Positions 34,030 to 40,776 of a stretch of DNA of 45,160 nucleotides are shown here, piece after piece. Position 1 is the stretch's first letter. Each line of letters begins with the position of its first letter. The notes below the pieces were generated by a model that made no database searches, was not told where the DNA came from, and was given only the letters and a program-made list of their open reading frames with translations. Source of the stretch: Lachnospiraceae bacterium (GTDB lineage Bacteria; Bacillota; Clostridia; Lachnospirales; Lachnospiraceae); NCBI GenBank assembly GCA_030531165.1, contig JAUNOI010000011.1, positions 1 through 45,160 of the forward strand. Direction: 5' to 3'. The position numbers and the translations under genes were made by a program.

Positions 34030-34209
34030 TTATTTTACTGTAACGATCTCTTTTTTGTTATAAGATCCACAAGCTTTGCACACTCTATGAGGCATCATTA
34101 ATGCACCACATTTGCTGCATTTTACTAATGTTGGTGCGCTCATCTTCCAGTTAGCTCTACGTTTATCTCTTCTGCTTTTAGAAGATTTATTTTTTGGACA
34201 AATTGACAC
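34030..34209 (-). CDS. rpmF: 50S ribosomal protein L32
   Basis: A 59-aa L32, short enough to be missed by length filters. It begins SICPKNKSSKSRRDKRRANW after a GTG start at 34209 and has the zinc-binding pairs CSKC (C31, C34) and CKAC (C44, C47). The Shine-Dalgarno AAGGAGGTG lies inside the last codons of yceD, whose stop is 3 bases upstream, so the two genes are translationally linked. All four cysteines are kept, so this is the zinc-containing form. Confidence 0.97.
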   Translation of the reverse strand: MSICPKNKSSKSRRDKRRANWKMSAPTLVKCSKCGALMMPHRVCKACGSYNKKEIVTVK

Positions 34210-34212
34210 GGT

Positions 34213-34728
34213 TTACACCTCCTTAAAATTATTGAAGATATCTTGAATCGCCGCCATGCGGGGATCCGGCACGGACTGATCACAGCCGCAATCTTTTTTA
34301 TTTCGATTCGTCCCACAAACAGGACAGATTCCTTTGCAATCATTCTTGCAAAGAATTTTCATCGGAATCTTCGGAAGCAGTTCTGTACAAATCAGCCGTT
34401 CCACGTCTAAATTGTTTCCTTCAATAAAACTTTCCTGATTCCATTCATCATCGCGATCCGATTTATCAAACTCCTTATCAAGGCGAATCGGACAAGTCCA
34501 CAGCACTTCTTCCAGACAACGGTCACATGTTAAAACAAGCGTTATATCTGCTTGTACAACAAAATGTAACTGATTCTTTCCGATATTCTCAACAGTCAAC
34601 TGAATTACCGGATCGTCTTTCACCAAATAACTGCTTCCCATAAAACTTATGGCATCTGATTCAAAAGGAACTGAAAAATCTTCTTTATGTGATGGTACTG
34701 ATAAAATTTTCGATAAATTAATTAACAT
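34213..34728 (-). CDS. yceD: YceD/DUF177 family protein
   Basis: A 171-aa DUF177 protein, encoded almost universally next to rpmF and thought to act in ribosome or rRNA metabolism. The start at 34728 (MLINLSKIL) is favoured by GGGAGA upstream; the ATG at 34740 is alternative. The C-terminal part has the metal-ligand pattern CKNDCKGICPVCG then CGCD, and the end DPRMAAIQDIF is typical. A near-perfect promoter lies 28 bases upstream of the start, separate from ackA. Confidence 0.92.
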   Translation of the reverse strand: MLINLSKILSVPSHKEDFSVPFESDAISFMGSSYLVKDDPVIQLTVENIGKNQLHFVVQADITLVLTCDRCLEEVLWTCPIRLDKEFDKSDRDDEWNQESFIEGNNLDVERLICTELLPKIPMKILCKNDCKGICPVCGTNRNKKDCGCDQSVPDPRMAAIQDIFNNFKEV

Positions 34729-34755
34729 AATATCTCCCATTTCTCATACTGTTCT

Positions 34756-34784
34756 ATTATATCGACACAGTATCTATTTGTCAA
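34756..34784 (-). promoter_or_regulatory. Consensus housekeeping promoter of yceD-rpmF
   Basis: TTGACA (34779-34784), a 17-base spacer and TATAAT (34756-34761) on the minus strand match the consensus at all 12 positions. It should drive strong constitutive expression, as expected for a ribosomal protein gene. Confidence 0.92.
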
Positions 34785-34824
34785 GAAAGTTTTCAAAGTT
34801 TCTCATCGGATATTTTCAGAAAAA

Positions 34825-34851
34825 TGAGTCGGAAAAGCATCTCCCGACTCA
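34825..34851 (-). terminator. Terminator of ackA
   Basis: TGAGTCGG / CCGACTCA forms a perfect 8-bp stem followed on the minus strand by TTTTTCTG, 29 bases past the ackA stop. Confidence 0.85.
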
Positions 34852-34879
34852 AATATCTTTTTCATCTATGAAATCGTGA

Positions 34880-36067
34880 TTAAACTAATGCTTCTGTATT
34901 TCTTGCAATCATTAATTCTTCATTTGTAGGTACACAAAGTAATTTTACTTTCGATGCATCTGTAGAAATAATTGCCTCTTCTCCATGAACATCATTGCGC
35001 TCTGCATCGATCTCAGCACCTAAGTATCCTAAATATTCGCAAATTTCAGCGCGGCTTTCTCCGTCATTTTCTCCGAGACCTGCCGTAAATGCAATTGCAT
35101 CCACTCCATTCATAGCAGCGGCATAAGCACCGATATATTTTGCAACACGATATCTATGGACTTCCAAAGCATTCTCTGCCCATTTGTTGCCTTCATCTGA
35201 TGCTGCTTTTACATCACGGAAATCAGAAGAAACGCCTGACAATCCAGCTACACCGGATTTTTTATTCAATACATCCATAACTTCTGCTAATGTTAAGTTT
35301 TCCTGATTTGCGATGAATTCTAAGATAGCAGGATCCAGGTCACCGGAACGTGTACCCATTACCAGACCTTCTAACGGAGTCAGACCCATAGAAGTATCTA
35401 CGCATTTTCCGTATTTTACCGCGGATAAAGATGCTCCATTACCTAAATGACACACGATAATCTTTAATTCTTCCGGTTTTTTCCCTAAAAGTTCAGCTGT
35501 TCTTTCCGATACGAACTGATGAGAAGTTCCATGGAATCCATAACGTCTTACACCATACTTTTCATAATATTCATGTGGCAATGCATACAAATAAGCTTTA
35601 GCCGGCATCGTCTGATGAAAAGCAGTATCGAATACAGCTACCATTGGAAGTCCCGGCATTAATTGCTTACATGCATTGATACCGATCAGGCATGCAGGAT
35701 TATGTAGTGGGGCAAATACATTACATGCTTCGATCTCTTTGATTACTTCCTCTGTAATGATGCAGGAAGAAGTAAACTTCTCACCGCCATGTACAACTCT
35801 ATGACCAACTGCACTGATCTCATCTAACGATGTTACAACGCCATTCTGGGCATCCGTTAACTGCCCTAATACTAACTGGATCGCTACTGTGTGATCCGGC
35901 ATAGCCGGCGTCATCTTGATCTTATCTTTTCCGGCAGGCTGATGAGTCAGCGCGCCATCAATGCCGATTCTTTCGCATAAACCTTTTGCTAATACTTTTT
36001 CAGTTTCCGAGTCGATTAACTGATACTTTAATGATGAGCTTCCACAGTTAATTACTAAAATGTTCAT
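34880..36067 (-). CDS. ackA: Acetate kinase
   Basis: A 395-aa ASKHA-fold kinase that makes ATP and acetate from acetyl phosphate. Motifs are VINCGSSSLKYQLID, GHRVVHGGEKF, DTAFHQTMP, RRYGFHGTSHQFV, IVCHLGNGASL, MGTRSGDLDP and, near the end, FTAGLGEND. Length is normal. AAAGGAGA precedes the ATG. It has its own promoter and terminator; pta, its usual partner gene, is not adjacent. Upstream and divergent is tmcAL, whose product uses acetate. Confidence 0.98.
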   Translation of the reverse strand: MNILVINCGSSSLKYQLIDSETEKVLAKGLCERIGIDGALTHQPAGKDKIKMTPAMPDHTVAIQLVLGQLTDAQNGVVTSLDEISAVGHRVVHGGEKFTSSCIITEEVIKEIEACNVFAPLHNPACLIGINACKQLMPGLPMVAVFDTAFHQTMPAKAYLYALPHEYYEKYGVRRYGFHGTSHQFVSERTAELLGKKPEELKIIVCHLGNGASLSAVKYGKCVDTSMGLTPLEGLVMGTRSGDLDPAILEFIANQENLTLAEVMDVLNKKSGVAGLSGVSSDFRDVKAASDEGNKWAENALEVHRYRVAKYIGAYAAAMNGVDAIAFTAGLGENDGESRAEICEYLGYLGAEIDAERNDVHGEEAIISTDASKVKLLCVPTNEELMIARNTEALV

Positions 36068-36102
36068 AATTAATATCTCCTTTGGTGTTATTATTTATGT
36101 TA

Positions 36103-36116
36103 TGTAGTTTCCTACA
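36103..36116 (-). promoter_or_regulatory. Small hairpin in the ackA leader
   Basis: In minus-strand RNA TGTAG-GAAA-CTACA forms a 5-bp stem capped by a GAAA tetraloop, about 35 bases before the ATG. Possible mRNA stabiliser; no known riboswitch is recognised. Confidence 0.3.
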
Positions 36117-36129
36117 AAATACTAACATA

Positions 36130-36158
36130 ATTTTACTAGCTTTTCCTTTCAATATCAA
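36130..36158 (-). promoter_or_regulatory. Promoter of ackA
   Basis: TTGATA (36153-36158), 17 bases, TAAAAT (36130-36135) on the minus strand, each 5/6 to consensus. Confidence 0.75.
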
Positions 36159-36187
36159 TACTCTATTTATTTTTTTCAATTATTGTG

Positions 36188-36193
36188 TATAAT
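36188..36193 (+). promoter_or_regulatory. -10 element of tmcAL
   Basis: A perfect TATAAT lies 29 bases before the tmcAL ATG. The -35 position (ATTTAT) is poor, so strength may depend on the T-rich upstream sequence shared with the divergent ackA promoter. Confidence 0.5.
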
Positions 36194-36221
36194 AGTAATA
36201 ACAGATAGAAAGGATCCAATC

Positions 36222-37427
36222 ATGAAGACAGCAGCGATCATATGCGAATACAATCCATTTCATAATGGGCATTTATATCAGATCGAACAGATCAAAAGCC
36301 AGTTGGCAGTTGATCATATCCTTGCAGTGATGAGTGGGGACTTCGTCCAACGGGGTACTCCGGCTTTTTGCGGAAAATACACCAGAGCCGAATTAGCATT
36401 AAAAAACGGCGTTGATCTGGTACTGGAACTGCCCGTATGTTATGCATCTGCAAGCGCAGAATACTTTGCATACGGAGGTATCTCCCTATTAGATTCCTTA
36501 AATTGTGTGGATTATCTCGTATTTGGCACGGAAGCAGGCAATTTGCAGTCCCTGAAGAATTGTGCTCGCCTGTTCACTGAAGAACCGAAGGATTACAGAG
36601 AACTTTTGCAGAATCAGTTAAAAAAGGGCCTTTCTTTTCCTGCAGCAAGAGCGTATTCCGCTTCAAAAATACTCGGCACAGACATGTCCGCCCTGCTTTC
36701 TGCTCCCAACAATATTCTTGCCATTGAATATCTGAAAGCCTTATCCAAATGCGGTTCTCCCATTGAACCATATACTATTCAGCGAATGGGCTCCGATTAT
36801 CACGATACGAATATGACCTGTTTCTCATCCGCTACAGGCATTCGAACAGAAATTATGCGCCATGGCATCCAACCCGATTTGGAGTCTGCCGTTCCACATG
36901 ATACTTTCCGTTATTTTAAAACATTTTATCATACGGATTTTCCGGTTATATTCAATGATTTTTCGGAGATGATGTATTATCAGTTGATTACAGAACCACA
37001 TCCGGAAAGATATCTGGATTATCATCCTGAACTTATGGATCGAATTATGAAAAAACACAAAAGCTTTTGCGATATTGAAACACTGATTTCGGATGTGAAG
37101 AGCAGGAATTTTACACATGCCCGTATCAGCCGTTATCTGCTGCATCTTCTGTTGAAGATCACAGAAGAGCAGGCATCCTCTTCCTGCCAATATGCCAAAA
37201 TACTTGGGATGAAAAAAAGTCATTCAAAATGCATCAAGCACCTAAATAAATCTTCAAGTATACCTATCATCCAAAAGATTTCACAATATAAAAGCGTGTT
37301 AGACGGAGATGCATTATCTTCATTTGAACAGACGCTCCGCGCAACCGAACTATATCGATATACAGTAAACAAAAAATATCAGACAAAACGAGTTTCCGAA
37401 TTTGCACAGTCATTGCTTATCGTCTAA
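36222..37427 (+). CDS. tmcAL: tRNA(Met) cytidine acetate ligase TmcAL (YlbM)
   Basis: A 401-aa nucleotidyltransferase-fold enzyme that activates acetate with ATP and acetylates C34 of elongator tRNA-Met. The start at 36222 has AGAAAGGA upstream; a longer frame from 36183 runs back across the -10 element. Family motifs: ICEYNPFHNGH at residues 6-16 (the HIGH-like nucleotide site), MSGDFVQRGTPAF, KYTRAELAL, FGTEAGN and the C-terminal LRATELYRY. It is divergent from ackA. Confidence 0.95.
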   Translation: MKTAAIICEYNPFHNGHLYQIEQIKSQLAVDHILAVMSGDFVQRGTPAFCGKYTRAELALKNGVDLVLELPVCYASASAEYFAYGGISLLDSLNCVDYLVFGTEAGNLQSLKNCARLFTEEPKDYRELLQNQLKKGLSFPAARAYSASKILGTDMSALLSAPNNILAIEYLKALSKCGSPIEPYTIQRMGSDYHDTNMTCFSSATGIRTEIMRHGIQPDLESAVPHDTFRYFKTFYHTDFPVIFNDFSEMMYYQLITEPHPERYLDYHPELMDRIMKKHKSFCDIETLISDVKSRNFTHARISRYLLHLLLKITEEQASSSCQYAKILGMKKSHSKCIKHLNKSSSIPIIQKISQYKSVLDGDALSSFEQTLRATELYRYTVNKKYQTKRVSEFAQSLLIV

Positions 37428-37471
37428 TTTTCCCCTTCCTCTCATATAGTATCTAGTAAGGGGGATAAAAA

Positions 37472-38314
37472 ATGAGACGTGCAATGACTTTTTTATTTTT
37501 TCTGTTATTGATCATCTTTCCAAAAATCAGCGTAGAAGGAGCACGGCAAGGTCTAATTCTTTGGGGATTTACCCTTGTTCCCACTTTACTGCCATTTTTT
37601 ATTGCTACTAAATCCATGCTTCAATGGAGAATTCCGGGGAAATTTTTATTTCCTTATCTGTTGTTTGTTGGTTATTTTTGCGGTTATCCTACCGGAGCGG
37701 TAATCGTCAACCAATTATATGAATCAAAAAATATTACTCAAAAACAGGCCAATCTGTTTATCTGCTTTTGTAACCACACCAGCCCTGCATTTTTACTGAA
37801 TTTTGTATGTTATAATTATTTTAAAACACAATACTCTGCATTCAAATTTTTGCTGCCTATTTATCTTTCCGCTGTTCTCTGGTCATTGATCTTTTACTTT
37901 CTTTTTGGCCAGCCTGAACTTTTTCCAAAAGGCGAAGATATTGCTGCAAAAAAACAAACTCTCGAGGAAATTTTTATGGAATCAATTGCTACCATCATGA
38001 AAATCGGCTGCTTTATGCTCATTTTTTCTATATTGATCCAGATTTCATTTTCACTCTTTATGGAACATTCCATCCCCTGCTGTCTTTTATCCTGTTTTTT
38101 GGAAATTACAAGCGGCATTCATTTTCTGTCCTCTTGTCCGATTTCCATACAATTAAAAACAGCTCTGATCGGAGCACTCTGTTCCTTCGGCGGCTACTGC
38201 AGCATCGCTCAAGTCCGGAGTGTCCTTTCAAAAGAGCTGTCTTTGTTCTTCTATATTTTGTTTAAATTATGTACCGGAACTACGACCTTCATTCTGATTT
38301 ATCTGGCTGTTTAA
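37472..38314 (+). CDS. YlbJ-like membrane protein (Gate/nucleoside-recognition domain)
   Basis: A 280-aa polytopic membrane protein with about eight hydrophobic segments. GARQGLILWGFTLVPTLLPFF, GYFCGYPTGA, FCNHTSPAFLLNF, EITSGI and GALCSFGGYCSIAQ are typical of the YlbJ sporulation membrane family, though this protein is about a third shorter than Bacillus YlbJ. Position after tmcAL (ylbM) and opposite coaD fits the Firmicutes ylb cluster. TAAGGGGGA precedes the ATG. Its 3' end overlaps the oppositely oriented coiled-coil gene by 26 bases. The role in sporulation is inferred. Confidence 0.82.
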   Translation: MRRAMTFLFFLLLIIFPKISVEGARQGLILWGFTLVPTLLPFFIATKSMLQWRIPGKFLFPYLLFVGYFCGYPTGAVIVNQLYESKNITQKQANLFICFCNHTSPAFLLNFVCYNYFKTQYSAFKFLLPIYLSAVLWSLIFYFLFGQPELFPKGEDIAAKKQTLEEIFMESIATIMKIGCFMLIFSILIQISFSLFMEHSIPCCLLSCFLEITSGIHFLSSCPISIQLKTALIGALCSFGGYCSIAQVRSVLSKELSLFFYILFKLCTGTTTFILIYLAV

Positions 38315-38915
38315 ACTGGTCCATCGTACGTCCTCTTGAAACACTTGCAGGATTTTTGATTGCATAAAGCTGTCCTTCGATCTCTACAGTGTTGGCTTTG
38401 ATATCTGCAATCTCATCCGTAAGGCGATCGATAACCTGGGAATAGACGGTATTTTGTGCTTTTTTTAATGACTCCATATAATCTTCCATACCCTTCATCA
38501 TATCTACCGTATATTCCATCGTGCCGACACGAAGTTCTTTCGCCTCTGCCTTTGCTTTTGCAACGATGTCATCCGCATACTGTTCCGCCTCACGTTCGAT
38601 GTCAGCAGCCCTTCTTTTGGCAAGCTGGACAATCTCATGATTCTCTACTGTCTCACTGGCCTCTTTAATAGCATTCTGCAAAATGGCATCTGCTTTGATT
38701 TTCGCATCATCAATAATATCCTGTTTTGTCTGCACGATCTGCTGACTCCGTTCCACTTCAGACGGAAGTTTCGAGCGAAGTTCCTCCAGCATAGTCATTA
38801 GAATATCCTCCTCAAGGATGACTTTTCCCGGACTAAAACGGGCAGGCTTTCCATCATCTACAAAATCTTCAATATCGTCTATGATTTCATGCAAATATTT
38901 TTCCTTTTCACTCAT
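38289..38915 (-). CDS. Coiled-coil protein of unknown function after coaD
   Basis: A 208-aa soluble, highly charged protein, mostly helix, with a coiled coil over about residues 45-170 (for example EREAEQYADDIVAKAKAEAK). It has a subunit-b or subunit-E-like look and similar proteins are often auto-labelled ATPase or V-type ATPase subunit, but there are no ATP synthase genes here and no nucleotide motif. The N-terminus (MSEKEKYLHEIIDDIEDFV) and the C-terminus (RTMDQFKQPDKSE) are not coiled. The ATG is one base after the coaD stop, with AAAGGAGA upstream. Function unknown; a scaffold role is possible. Confidence 0.75.
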   Translation of the reverse strand: MSEKEKYLHEIIDDIEDFVDDGKPARFSPGKVILEEDILMTMLEELRSKLPSEVERSQQIVQTKQDIIDDAKIKADAILQNAIKEASETVENHEIVQLAKRRAADIEREAEQYADDIVAKAKAEAKELRVGTMEYTVDMMKGMEDYMESLKKAQNTVYSQVIDRLTDEIADIKANTVEIEGQLYAIKNPASVSRGRTMDQFKQPDKSE

Positions 38916-38916
38916 A

Positions 38917-39393
38917 CTATATCTCCTTTTCCTGTAACTTCTGAATCACATAATCCGGAACATATTCCCTGATATCCTGATGATAATACCACAGTTCTTT
39001 CACAGCCGAAGAACTGATAAAAGAATAACCCGGATCCGTTGCAAAAAATAAAGTATCAATCTTATCATCTATTTTATGATTAATCTGAGCCATCTGTAAT
39101 TCATATTCAAAATCCGTGGTACTCCTTATTCCCCGAATCAGAACATTTACATCATGCTCTTTTGCAAATTCTACAACAAGTCCCGAAAACGGATAGACTT
39201 CGATATTCGGAATATCTTCCGTCACCTTTCGGATCATCTCCGTTCTCTCCTCCAAAGAAAACAACGGTTTTTTGCTTTGATTCACTAAAATTCCAATCAC
39301 TACTTTATCAAAAATGGCAGCTGTACGCCTGATCAAATCCAAATGTCCATTTGTAATCGGATCAAAACTGCCAGGATAAACTGCAGTACTCAT
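38917..39393 (-). CDS. coaD: Phosphopantetheine adenylyltransferase
   Basis: A 158-aa CoaD, the fourth step of CoA synthesis. The TNGH nucleotide motif is at residues 14-17 in YPGSFDPITNGHLDLI, RGIRSTTDFEYELQMA binds phosphopantetheine, and SFISSSAVKE is the second ATP motif. The start at 39393 is set by TTGGAGGAA upstream; the frame extension to 39417 runs into rsmD. It lies 2 bases after rsmD, the usual Firmicutes pair. Confidence 0.97.
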   Translation of the reverse strand: MSTAVYPGSFDPITNGHLDLIRRTAAIFDKVVIGILVNQSKKPLFSLEERTEMIRKVTEDIPNIEVYPFSGLVVEFAKEHDVNVLIRGIRSTTDFEYELQMAQINHKIDDKIDTLFFATDPGYSFISSSAVKELWYYHQDIREYVPDYVIQKLQEKEI

Positions 39394-39395
39394 TC

Positions 39396-39959
39396 TTATT
39401 CCTCCAAAACTTTCCAAATAAAAGTATGTTTATTTGTTTTATATTTTTTTATACGATAAACTTCCAGATCAGTTCCTTCTAAATAATCAAAATCTGTATC
39501 CAGATCGGATTCAACGATAATCACCGTCTGCTCATCATACAGATCCGTAGTCTGTAATTCCAGTAAGACTTCTTTCTCTAAATCCTTTCCGTAAGGTGGA
39601 TCCATAAAAATAAAATCGAACTTCTTTTTCTCTCCATCCAAAATTCGAATTGCTGTCATCGCATCCTGACACATCGTCCTCGCCTTTTGAGCGAGATGCG
39701 TATGATTCAGATTATCCTCAATACAGAGCATCGCTTTTCGATTCTTTTCTACAAAAACTGCATGCTCCGCACCGCGGCTTAATGCTTCAATGCCAATTCC
39801 TCCGCTGCCACTGAACAAATCCAGAAAAGAAGCTGCTCCTATATCGGAAGAAAGCATATTAAACAAGGTTTCTTTGATTCTATCCTGTGTAGGTCTGGTG
39901 TCCATGCCTTCTACCGTCTTTAATTTTAAGCTTTTCGCTGTACCTGAAATGACTCTCAT
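39396..39959 (-). CDS. rsmD: 16S rRNA (guanine-966-N2)-methyltransferase
   Basis: A 187-aa Rossmann methyltransferase. FLDLFSGSGGIGIEALSRGA is the SAM motif I region and DFIFMDPPYGKD carries the DPPY catalytic motif; the start MRVISGTAKSLKL is typical. It modifies G966 in 16S rRNA. AAGGAA precedes ATG 39959. It begins the rsmD-coaD-coiled-coil run; the upstream 66 bases are AT-rich, with no clear promoter. Confidence 0.95.
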   Translation of the reverse strand: MRVISGTAKSLKLKTVEGMDTRPTQDRIKETLFNMLSSDIGAASFLDLFSGSGGIGIEALSRGAEHAVFVEKNRKAMLCIEDNLNHTHLAQKARTMCQDAMTAIRILDGEKKKFDFIFMDPPYGKDLEKEVLLELQTTDLYDEQTVIIVESDLDTDFDYLEGTDLEVYRIKKYKTNKHTFIWKVLEE

Positions 39960-40026
39960 ATCTATATTCCTTATATATTTTCTTCAATTTCATATTTTTT
40001 ATATTGTATAATAATTAAACAAAAAT

Positions 40027-40052
40027 GAAAAGGGGCATTTCTGCCCCTTTTC
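40027..40052 (-). terminator. Terminator of the spore protein gene
   Basis: A perfect 11-bp stem GAAAAGGGGCA / TGCCCCTTTTC with a TTTC loop, followed on the minus strand by ATTTTTG, 23 bases past the stop. Confidence 0.9.
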
Positions 40053-40075
40053 GATTTAAATCTATCTTTTTTGAT

Positions 40076-40300
40076 CTATCGACCCATCTGGTCCTCTCTT
40101 GACATTTCTTCTTCCTGTCTTCTGATCATCTTACGAACCATTTCACCACCGACAGAACCTGCCTGTGCAGTTGTCAAATGTCCATTATAACCTTCTTTTA
40201 AATCTACACCGATTTCATTTGCTACTTCGAATTTAAATTTGTCTAATGCACCTTTTGCTTCTGGTACCTCTACTCTGTTTGAATTTGAACTATTTGTCAT
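40076..40300 (-). CDS. Alpha/beta-type small acid-soluble spore protein
   Basis: A 74-aa SASP that coats and protects DNA in spores. KFKFEVANEIGVDLKEGYNG contains the germination protease site (F24-E25 then V26-A27), and LTTAQAGSVGGEMVRKMI is the second conserved DNA-binding helix. AAGGAGG precedes the ATG. A sigma-G-like promoter lies upstream and a strong terminator downstream, so it is a single-gene unit. It is direct evidence that the organism, or a recent ancestor, forms endospores. Confidence 0.96.
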   Translation of the reverse strand: MTNSSNSNRVEVPEAKGALDKFKFEVANEIGVDLKEGYNGHLTTAQAGSVGGEMVRKMIRRQEEEMSREDQMGR

Positions 40301-40342
40301 TTTAATTTTCCTCCTTAAATGTGTTTGTTTTGTTTACACTCT

Positions 40343-40372
40343 TATTATGTCTCGTAGATTGAAAAATACTCT
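40343..40372 (-). promoter_or_regulatory. Sigma-G/sigma-F-like promoter of the SASP gene
   Basis: On the minus strand AGAGTA (40367-40372), 17 bases and CATAATA (40343-40349) match the Bacillus forespore consensus TGAATA-17-CATACTA at 4/6 and 6/7. The -10 lies about 43 bases before the ATG. Assignment rests on the consensus plus the gene's identity. Confidence 0.65.
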
Positions 40373-40480
40373 GAGAAATATTTCTTAAAATGACAAAATA
40401 TTCATGTTTGAAATTGCAAGTTACCAAAAGGTTCTTCTCGGGGGACTGGTGCGACTGAATAACCAGAGTTTTCTTATTCC

Positions 40481-40759
40481 CTAATAGCGCACTCCAAACC
40501 TTCTCTCCGTCGTATCCACCGGAATCTCCCGCTTTTCGATTGAACGAATCCGAATATAGCGGTTTCCTGTCTGAATTCCCTGCATGAAAATCTCAATCTG
40601 ATCTCTTGTGCCCTGTACCTGCACGGTCACACTTCCATCATATTCATTCCTTGCCCAGCCGGTTACCTTCGCCTTAATCGCCTGCGTATGAGCCCAGTAA
40701 CGAAAACCGACACCCTGTACACGTCCGTAATAATGCAGTTCTAATCGAATTTTTTCCAT
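40481..40759 (-). CDS. acyP: Acylphosphatase
   Basis: A 92-aa acylphosphatase. GRVQGVGFRYW carries the catalytic Arg R20 and phosphate loop, and GWARNEYDGSV carries the catalytic Asn N38; the C-terminus FGVRY is typical. It hydrolyses acyl phosphates such as acetyl or 1,3-bisphosphoglyceryl phosphate; the physiological substrate is unsettled. It follows recG by 17 bases with AAAGGAG upstream, so it likely ends the yloU-yloV-recG run. No clear terminator is seen downstream. Confidence 0.95.
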   Translation of the reverse strand: MEKIRLELHYYGRVQGVGFRYWAHTQAIKAKVTGWARNEYDGSVTVQVQGTRDQIEIFMQGIQTGNRYIRIRSIEKREIPVDTTERRFGVRY

Positions 40760-40776
40760 ATTTGACTCCTTTGTTT

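Noticed and set aside
33795..34043. Open frame of 82 codons on the plus strand over repeat B
   Set aside because: It reads through repeat copy B and two terminator hairpins, has no ribosome site, and its peptide resembles that of the frame over copy A only because the DNA repeats.
34140..34343. Minus-strand frame overlapping rpmF and yceD
   Set aside because: It is an out-of-frame shadow; the true rpmF and yceD frames have strong family matches there.
36068..36180. Riboswitch in the ackA leader
   Set aside because: Only a 5-bp GAAA hairpin is visible; no conserved aptamer core is recognised.
40373..40480. Possible hairpin or small RNA after acyP (CTGGT...ACCAG)
   Set aside because: The stem is only 5 bp with an 11-base loop and no T-tract; not enough to call a terminator or RNA gene.
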